This document shows, piece by piece, positions 1 to 5,900 of a stretch of DNA of 6,821 bases. Every line of letters starts with the position of its first letter. Position 1 is the stretch's first letter. This DNA is from Pseudopedobacter sp045629485. Its GTDB lineage: Bacteria > Bacteroidota > Bacteroidia > Sphingobacteriales > Sphingobacteriaceae. Position numbers and translations under genes: made by a program. The stretch is taken from contig JAZQRF010000066.1 of assembly GCA_045629485.1 (NCBI GenBank), positions 1-6,821 on the forward strand, given 5' to 3'. The notes beneath the pieces were generated by a model, which was not told the origin of the DNA, did not search any database, and saw nothing but the letters and a program-made list of their open reading frames with translations.

Positions 1-283
1 ATTCAATTATATAAACGGATTTTTAACAGTAAATCCATTACCAATTAACACCATCACCAGCAATAAAGGTACAAGCATTAGCAAAGGCGAAACAGCAATT
101 TTAACAGTAAACAGCGATAATGGCATCAGCTACAGCTGGAACAATGCAGATGGTATTCTATCAGGTCAGAACAGCACAACATTAACCGTACGTCCATTAC
201 AAACCACAACCTACACTGTGGTAGTAACTAATGCTAATGGTTGCCAAAGTCTAAGCAGTTATACTATAGAAGTAAAGAATAAT
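1..283 (+). repeat. Copy A of a 283-bp adhesin-end duplication (partner at 6539-6821)
   Basis: Bases 1-283 align without gaps to 6539-6821. I count about 19 mismatches (about 93% identity). The reading frame is the same in both copies, and only four of the 94 residues differ (I/V, N/S, L/I, Q/E). Differences cluster around 145-176, while about 178-227 is identical. The duplicated unit codes for the end of an MBG repeat plus the Ig-like domain that precedes the sorting domain. Both ends are cut by the window, so the true repeat is longer. Confidence 0.9.
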
Positions 284-556
284 TACCATGCAATAGAAGC
301 AGAAAACTTTATTACACCAAATGCTGATGGGATTAACGACGTATGGGTAGTGAAAAATATTGATGCTTACCCGGCACATACTTTAACAATTTTTGATAGG
401 GCAGGAAGGATACTCTATAAAACAAGGGGTTACAAGAATGACTGGGCCGGTTCTTTAGATGGATCACCTTTAAATGAAGGTACCTATTATTATATTTTTC
501 AATTTGATGAGCCAGGCGTAGCACCTTTAAAGGGATTTATTACAGTAGTAAGATAG
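2..556 (+). CDS. C-terminal part of a T9SS-exported surface protein with type B (gliding motility-associated) sorting domain
   Basis: This is the 3' end of a gene that enters from the left edge: the frame is open from base 2, giving 184 visible residues. A Met at 218 is internal and not a start, because the reading continues upstream in phase with a sequence that matches the paralogue at 6540-6821. Residues 1-13 are the tail of an MBG-type repeat (ending LTVNPLP). Residues about 15-98 form an Ig-like/PKD-like domain (SYSWNNADG, TTTYTVVVTNANGC). Residues about 100-184 are the gliding motility-associated C-terminal domain, with the hallmark NFITPNADGINDVW, then FDRAGRILY, and a final GFITVVR. 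In Bacteroidota this domain routes proteins through the type IX secretion system to the cell surface, usually together with a PorP/SprF-like protein, and such a gene follows 88 bp downstream. The full protein is probably a large repeat adhesin like the one at 2907; its binding target cannot be read from the sequence. Confidence 0.93.
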   Translation, partial: FNYINGFLTVNPLPINTITSNKGTSISKGETAILTVNSDNGISYSWNNADGILSGQNSTTLTVRPLQTTTYTVVVTNANGCQSLSSYTIEVKNNYHAIEAENFITPNADGINDVWVVKNIDAYPAHTLTIFDRAGRILYKTRGYKNDWAGSLDGSPLNEGTYYYIFQFDEPGVAPLKGFITVVR

Positions 557-595
557 GTTTAAAGTTAGCAGAAGCAGTTAGTGTAAAGTATCAAA

Positions 596-631
596 AAACC
601 TTTCTGACCTCCTAATGATCAGGAAGGGTTT
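596..631 (+). terminator. Imperfect hairpin between adhesin end and porP-like gene
   Basis: Left arm 596-607 (AAACCTTTCTGA) pairs with 619-631 (TCAGGAAGGGTTT), with one G-T wobble and one bulged base; the loop is about 11 nt. The left arm is preceded by an A-tract (593-598) and the right arm ends in GGGTTT, the layout of a possibly bidirectional intrinsic terminator. No true T-tract follows on the plus strand, and the hairpin ends only 13 bp before the next ATG. It could instead be a weak attenuator, or an mRNA element that sets the dose of the downstream gene. Confidence 0.4.
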
Positions 632-644
632 AAAAACATAAAAA

Positions 645-1502
645 ATGAAAAGAATCATCCTATTTTTAATAATTATTGGGTTCATGTTGGAAGCTAAAGC
701 ACAACTTACTCCAATGAAAAGTCAGTTTTTTCAAAATCCTTATTTAGTGAATCCGGCTATGGCAGGAGTCATAGGCAAAACTCAAATTTTTAGTAATTAT
801 TCTAATCAGTGGAATAAAATAGAGGGATCTCCAGTAATGATGTCTTTATCAGCAAGTAGTCCTATCAACAATAAAGCATCTGTAGGATTAAACATCATTA
901 ACGATAAATCTGGCTTGATGAGCAAGACGCAGGCAATGGGAAGTTTTTCCTATAAGGTGCCTTTCTCAGAAAATCAAAGCTTAAGATTTGGAGTTTCTCT
1001 GAGCTGGGCCCAAGACAGAATAGATTATGGATCAGCAAGCAATTCGGGTTCATTAGATCCAGGATTAGCTCGTTATAACGACAAAGGCACTTACTTAGAT
1101 GGAAACTTTGGCGTAGCTTATATTCATAATAAATTCGAGGCTCAGTTTAGTTGTTTAAATTTAAATCAGAAACGAACCAATCAGTTTTCAACTGTAGATT
1201 ATGCTACCTTCTACAGTTCATTAAGCTACCAGATTAAGCTGGATGATATGTTTGGCGTAAAACCTTTAATAGCTTATCGCGGAATGAAGAACTATACCAA
1301 CCAGTATGACATAGCTGCGGAATGGAGTGCAGATATGCTAAAATTTTATACCATGTACCACAGCAACAGGAGTTTTACCGGAGGGATGAGTTATTTGGAT
1401 ATAAGCGGTTTAGTAGCCACAGTATTATATAATTCAGAACCTCGTGAATTAAGAGGTTTTAGCGGTGGGATATTTGATGTTATAGTAGGGTATAAGTTTT
1501 AA
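645..1502 (+). CDS. PorP/SprF-family type IX secretion outer-membrane protein
   Basis: The 285-residue product begins with a signal peptide of about 20 residues (basic MKR, hydrophobic ILFLIIIGFML, then AKAQ as the likely cleavage site). The mature start, LTPMKSQFFQNPYLVNPAMAG, is the family signature of PorP/SprF proteins. The rest alternates short amphipathic strands, as in an outer-membrane beta-barrel, and ends in an aromatic residue (VGYKF), typical for barrel insertion. Family members run roughly 300 residues, so this is full length. In known systems SprF-like proteins are needed for export or anchoring of a particular partner with a type B sorting domain, as SprF is for SprB. The gene directly upstream (2-556) ends in exactly that domain, so the two probably form a secretion pair. 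The ATG at 645 follows an A-rich leader with no Shine-Dalgarno motif, as is normal in this phylum. Confidence 0.92.
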   Translation: MKRIILFLIIIGFMLEAKAQLTPMKSQFFQNPYLVNPAMAGVIGKTQIFSNYSNQWNKIEGSPVMMSLSASSPINNKASVGLNIINDKSGLMSKTQAMGSFSYKVPFSENQSLRFGVSLSWAQDRIDYGSASNSGSLDPGLARYNDKGTYLDGNFGVAYIHNKFEAQFSCLNLNQKRTNQFSTVDYATFYSSLSYQIKLDDMFGVKPLIAYRGMKNYTNQYDIAAEWSADMLKFYTMYHSNRSFTGGMSYLDISGLVATVLYNSEPRELRGFSGGIFDVIVGYKF

Positions 1503-1526
1503 TTAGTCTTTAATCTATAAGTCAGA

Positions 1527-1580
1527 GATTACTCGTTTTTGCAATATTTCATTAGTTAAAAGAATCAGGAACGAGTAATC
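1527..1580. terminator. Long inverted repeat between converging genes
   Basis: GATTACTCGTT (1527-1537) is an exact reverse complement of AACGAGTAATC (1570-1580). The stem extends inward to 1541/1566 with two G-T wobbles, giving about 15 pairs and a 24-nt loop. It lies 25 bp after the porP-like stop codon and 5 bp past the stop of the decayed minus-strand gene, so it sits at the meeting point of two converging genes. That position suggests a bidirectional terminator, but there is no T-tract on either side and the loop is long. An mRNA 3'-end stabiliser is another possibility. Confidence 0.45.
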
Positions 1581-1584
1581 CTCA

Positions 1585-1872
1585 TCACTCCCAATAAATA
1601 TTTACATCCGGATCTTCCTTCACATCTTTGTCTCCACAATATCAGACACAAATGTTTGGGTACTCCATCCATAAAATGAATAGCCTTTAAAATAGCTCTT
1701 GCCTGGTACGACGGTTTCCGCTCTCAGATAAAACCCACTGGGCTTTTAAACTTTCTACTGGTGGCTGATAAGAATCGGTATTTTTACGCTCAAAAAAATC
1801 TTTCCTCTCCTAAATCCAACTTTATCACCTAATTTTGCAGAATAGGGTTGAAAATCCTTCTTTTTTTGCCAT
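1585..1872 (-). pseudogene. Frameshifted small gene (95-codon reconstructed reading), family not recognised
   Basis: On the minus strand, ATG at 1872-1870 is followed by protein-like sequence spread over three frames: MAKK; KDFQPYSAKLGDKVGFRRGK (1859-1800); FFERKNTDSYQPPVESLK through WVLSESGN (to 1714); VVPGKSYFKGYSFYGW through FVSDIV (1712-1635); and DKDVKEDPDVNIYWE with stop TGA at 1587-1585. Four single-base shifts join them: one extra base in the A7 run 1867-1861, one lost in the T7 run 1798-1792, one extra near 1713 and one lost near 1632. They sum to zero, so the 288-bp span equals 95 codons plus stop. The product would be a small, soluble, charged and aromatic-rich protein with no signal peptide. 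I do not recognise the family. The hairpin 1527-1580 follows its stop. Recent decay is the likely reading; sequencing error is less likely because 1305 codons nearby read cleanly. Confidence 0.6.
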
Positions 1873-1949
1873 TTATTTTTTATAATTGATTATCCATTTA
1901 AATATAAGGTTAAACTGGCTTTTAATCAAATGTTTATCTCCATTTATTC

Positions 1950-2004
1950 TCCCGTTAAAGTCCCACTATACTCCCATTAAAGTCCCACTGAAGTCCCATA
2001 TTCC
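1950..2004. repeat. Five-unit tandem repeat with exact 11-bp period
   Basis: The motif TCCC recurs at 1950, 1961, 1972, 1983 and 1994, exactly 11 bp apart. Units: TCCCGTTAAAG, TCCCACTATAC, TCCCATTAAAG, TCCCACTGAAG, TCCCATATTCC. The consensus is TCCCAYTAAAG, which on the other strand reads CTTTARTGGGA. Units 1 and 3 differ at one base, and the 17-mers at 1951-1967 and 1973-1989 also differ at one base. The period is not a multiple of three and no supported gene covers it, so this is not a protein repeat. It lies about 80 bp upstream of the start of the decayed minus-strand gene and upstream of the Crp/Fnr remnant. It may be a phased protein-binding array or a dispersed genomic repeat. Confidence 0.75.
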
Positions 2005-2081
2005 TTGTCTATGCGTTGTATATTCCTGGTGTGTCTCTTGCTTGTTCTTAGCATTGGCTCCCTGGCATATATCCAGACTAG

Positions 2082-2391
2082 ATATAGAAATTGATACCTA
2101 TTTACAAACTTTAGAAGATCACAACCCTGGCCGTCTCAAAATCTGAAATAGAAACGCTAATATGAAAATTCTTACGAAGCAAACCTGATGGCCAGGAAAG
2201 TATTAGAGCAGAATTCTAAAGATGCAGAGGAAAGGGCATTACTCAGCAGGCTTCCATCTGCAGAAAAAAGGTATCTACGATTTTTAAAAACCCGTCCTAC
2301 TTTACTAGGCAGAATACCATTAAAATATATAGCCTCTTATCTGGGGATGAAATTATAAACCCTAAGTCGTATACGCTCCAGGTACCAGTAA
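2082..2391 (+). pseudogene. Crp/Fnr-family transcriptional regulator remnant (C-terminal half)
   Basis: Three plus-strand frames in succession give the end of a Crp/Fnr regulator: TYLQTLEDHNP (to 2128), AVSKSEIETL (2130-2159), then YENSYEANLMARKVLEQNS (from 2161) through LPSAEKRYLRFLK, RIPLKYIASYLGM and TLSRIRSRYQ with a stop at 2389-2391. The first part matches the end of the cyclic-nucleotide-binding-like domain (LED..., SKSEIE). The rest is the dimerisation helix and the helix-turn-helix typical of Bacteroidota members (SAE+RY, RIPLKYIASYLG, TLSRIR). Two single extra bases (about 2129 and 2160) cause the shifts, and an in-frame TAA at 2356-2358 replaces a residue (usually Glu) just before TLSRIR in the recognition region. 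The N-terminal two-thirds is not recognisable upstream. The longest intact piece, 2188-2358, codes for 56 residues and cannot be a working regulator. Confidence 0.72.
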
Positions 2392-2906
2392 CATCAAACT
2401 TCACCAAATAAAGATCTTTTTATAAGACAGAGCATTAAAACAGAAGCTCACCGTAAAGCTTTAATCCAATTCACTTTAGATTTATATTTCCTATTATTTC
2501 AAATAGTTATTGATATATGTCAACACTTTCAAGTATCCAACTCAATTGTTACAACAATCCTTCTATTTTTGAAATGTTTAATAGTTAACCGATACTCATT
2601 ATTGATATATGGAAAAAATCTACACTAAACTTATCTGGGAACCTTTTTTATTATCAAGCTAAGTATATATAACTTTCTTGTAAATATCTTCTCTAGTTCC
2701 TTTACCAGGTTTACATGATTTATGATTTTGAATCTGGATTTTTAAACCCATTTTGGGATACATACAAAATAAGTTTAATATGCTAGATGGAAGTGTTAAG
2801 CTGGAATTTTCTACTCTTTTCAACCGTTTCTATTCAGTTAAATAGTTAAGCGCTTATTTACAAGGTCAGAGTAAAAACGTACGAAAAAATAATTAATTGC
2901 ATATAT
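2392..2906. other. AT-rich intergenic stretch, no gene recognised
   Basis: These 515 bp hold no open frame with protein-like composition on either strand and no RNA gene that I can recognise. It contains short runs such as ATTGATATATG (about 2510 and 2602) and the palindrome at 2847-2856. The leader and promoter of the large gene at 2907 must lie in its last part, but I see no unambiguous match to the Bacteroidota -33 TTG / -7 TAnnTTTG pattern; the closest strings each carry a mismatch. Part may be further eroded gene sequence. Confidence 0.6.
2847..2856. promoter_or_regulatory. 10-bp perfect palindrome upstream of the large adhesin gene
   Basis: TAAGCGCTTA is its own reverse complement and lies 50 bp before the ATG at 2907, within AT-rich DNA. 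The placement would suit an operator for a dimeric regulator. A 10-bp palindrome can arise by chance and there is no second copy in the window, so this is only a candidate. Confidence 0.2.
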
Positions 2907-5900
2907 ATGAAAAAATATTTATTAACTTTTCTAGCCATAATGTTTTTAAGTATTTTGGCATTTAGCCAAAATACTACGATTATTCTTAATGAGTCTAAGT
3001 TGGGCGATACAAACGATGACTGGAATTTTGCCGGGAATTTAAGTTCTGATGCAAGTCAAATATGGGTTAGTAACGGGAGTAATGAGTTTACTATAAGCAG
3101 TGCTACCGGAACATCATTTGCTTTGGAGAATATTAAAGCCAATCCTTCTCTTCAAACAAATTTTCAGTTTGAAGTTTATCCTTCGGATAATTATGGCGCT
3201 AAGGTGACCAGTCCTTTACTATCATCATTAGGGCAAACAGTAACGGCTATCACTCAATTTTCTAACATAACCTCTTTTACCATAAAGGTAATTACTGGTC
3301 CGGCTAATTTTTTAAATTTTTTAAGTTTTGACATATTAACCCCAGTTCCCGCCGCGCCATCGATATCAACAGCTTCATCTGTAAGTACTAACGGATTCAC
3401 TGTAAATTGGAGTGCTGTTACTAATGCTTCCTCTTACAAGCTTGATGTGGCAACTAATGCTGATTTTACTAATATTGTTTCAGGATATAATAATTTAACA
3501 GTATCTGGTACATCAAAAGTCGTTACAGGATTATCCCCATCCACAACCTATTACTACCGGTTAAGGGCAGTAAATTCAGGGGGAACAAGTTCGAATTCTA
3601 CAGTGGGAAGTCAAACGACTTCATCTCCTCCCACTATTATTGCTTCTGGGACATTAAGTGCCGTCAATACTACCTACGGGTCTGCATCATCTGCTACTAG
3701 TTTTACTGTAAGTGGAAGCAATCTTATCGGCAACATTTTAGTTACGCCACCTTCCGGTTTCGAAGTGTCTACTTCTGTAGGAAGTGGGTACGGATCCAGT
3801 GTCATGCTCAATCAAAGCAGTGGTATTGTTAATAGCACTAATATTTATGTACGTCTAAAAGCTTTAGCTACCGTAGTAAACTCTCCTTATAGTGGAGATG
3901 TTATAGTATCAAGTACGGGTGCAACTTCTCTAAATGTAGCTACAACATCAAGCAATATTATCGCTAAAAGCTTAACTATTACCGGTATCAGTATCGGTAA
4001 CAAAATATACAACGGAAGTACAGCAGCTACTATTATCGGAACAGCCGCCTTAAACGGGGTAGAAGCTGGGGATGTTTCAAACGTTAGTTTAGGAGGTACA
4101 CCATCAGCAACCTTTGCTACAGCATCAGCTGGTAACGGTAAATCGGTAACTGTAAGCGGGTACACCATTTCAGGTACAGCGGCTAGCAACTATAGCTTAA
4201 GCCAGCCTTCCGGGTTAACGGCAAATATTATAGCTAAAAGCATAACTATTACCGGTATCAGTATCGGTAACAAAACGTATAACGGAAGTACAACAGCTGC
4301 TATTAGCGGAACAGCCGCCTTAAACGGGGTAGAAGCTGGGGATGTGTCAATCGTTAGTTTAGGAGGTACACCATCAGCAACCTTTGCTACAGCATCAGCG
4401 GGTTCGGGTAAATCGGTAACTGTAAGCGGTTACACCATTGCAGGTACAGCGGCTAGCAACTATAGCTTAAGCCAGCCTTCCGGGTTAACGGCAAATATTA
4501 TCGCTAAAAGCTTATCCGCTTCTTTGACTGGTGTGGTAAGCAAAACTTATGATGGCAATAATATAGCAACATTAGCCTCCGAAAACTATAGCCTTTCAGG
4601 AATTGTAGGTTTAGAAACAGTTTTTCTAAACAATCCTGCCTCGGGCACTTACGATAATAAAAATATTGGTCCAACGAAAACGATTTCGGTAACAGGATTA
4701 TCTATTTCTGGGTCAGATGCAGGTAACTATACGCTATTGGCTACTACAATTAGTAGTCCTGTGGGTGAGATCACTGCTAAAAGTTTAACAGTTTCGTTAA
4801 GTGGAACAGTAGTTAAAATTTATGATGCTAATACAGCAGCAGTTCTAAATGCTAGCAATTATAACCTTAGCGGGATTGTTGGAACAGAAAGAGTTACCCT
4901 TAATAATCCTATTTCAGGGGCATTCGATAATAAAAATATTGGTATAGGTAAAACAATATCAGTAAGTGGATTATCAATATCGGGAATCGATGTAGATAAC
5001 TATGTCTTAAGTTCAAATACATTAAGTGCTACTATTGGAGAAATCACATCTAAAAACCTAACCGCAAATCTCATAGGTACTATTGAGAAAGTGTATGATG
5101 GTACAGCTGTTGCAATACTTACGGCAGATAATTATAGTCTTTCAGGTATAGAGGCCGGAGATGTAGTGATCTTAAATAATCCATTAAGCGGAACTTATGA
5201 TACCAAAACAGTTGAAGCAAATAAAACTGTTAGGGTGAGTGGTCTGACATTGTCCGGTGCGGACGCCAGTAATTACAGCCTATCTGCAACTACGTCAAGT
5301 GCAGCTATTGGGGTAATTACAAAAAAACAGTTAACAGCAACTTTGATAGGTACTGTGGAAAAGGTTTATAACGGCACTACCGAAGCAATACTTGAAACTG
5401 TAAACTATTACCTTCCTGGTGTAGAAACTGGAGACATTGTGATATTAAATAATCCTATTAGGGGTACATATGATACAAAAACAGTTGGAGAAAATAAAGT
5501 TATATCTGTAAGTGGTTTAACATTGACAGGTGTAGCTGCAAGTAATTATAGTCTATCTGCAGCTACAATAAATGTAGGTATTGGGAAGATAACTGCCAGA
5601 GAGCTAGTTTTAAACGCAACCGTAACAAACAAAGTTTATGACGGGAATACTACTGCTATTGTACGTCTGTTTGATGATCGAGTTAACGGAGACGTATTAA
5701 TAGTAAAAAACACAGTGGCGGCTTTTGAAGATAAAAATGTTGGAACAAACAAGATAGTTACTATCAGTGGTATAACTATAAATGGAGCAGATGCAAGTAA
5801 CTATTCAGTAAACACCACTGCGTCTGCGACAGCCAACATTACCCCGGCTATATTAACTTACATTGCAGATGCTAAAACTACAATATACGGAGAAGCTAAT

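Noticed and set aside
218..220. ATG at 218 as the start of a small 112-residue protein
   Set aside because: The frame continues to the left edge and matches the paralogue through this point, so the Met is internal.
333..524. 63-codon minus-strand open frame
   Set aside because: It lies entirely antisense to the conserved type B sorting domain and has no features of its own.
1527..1580. Terminal inverted repeats of a small mobile element
   Set aside because: The arms are only 54 bp apart end to end, no target-site duplication is evident and there is no transposase; a hairpin at converging 3' ends explains it better.
1950..2004. CRISPR-like array
   Set aside because: The units are only 11 bp, contiguous and without spacers; no cas gene is present.
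1886..2146. 86-codon plus-strand open frame
   Set aside because: It spans the 11-bp repeat and has no protein-like composition; its last ~20 codons are simply one frame of the Crp/Fnr remnant (TYLQTLEDHNP). I treat it as not a gene.
2680..2906. Bacteroidota-type promoter (-33 TTG / -7 TAnnTTTG) for the large adhesin
   Set aside because: Only one-mismatch strings are found (such as TAACTTTC near 2670), without a convincing partner at the right spacing.
3887..4189. 100-codon minus-strand open frame
   Set aside because: It is antisense to the repeat adhesin; its Ala/Val/Leu-rich reading is produced by the complementary strand of the YDG repeats.
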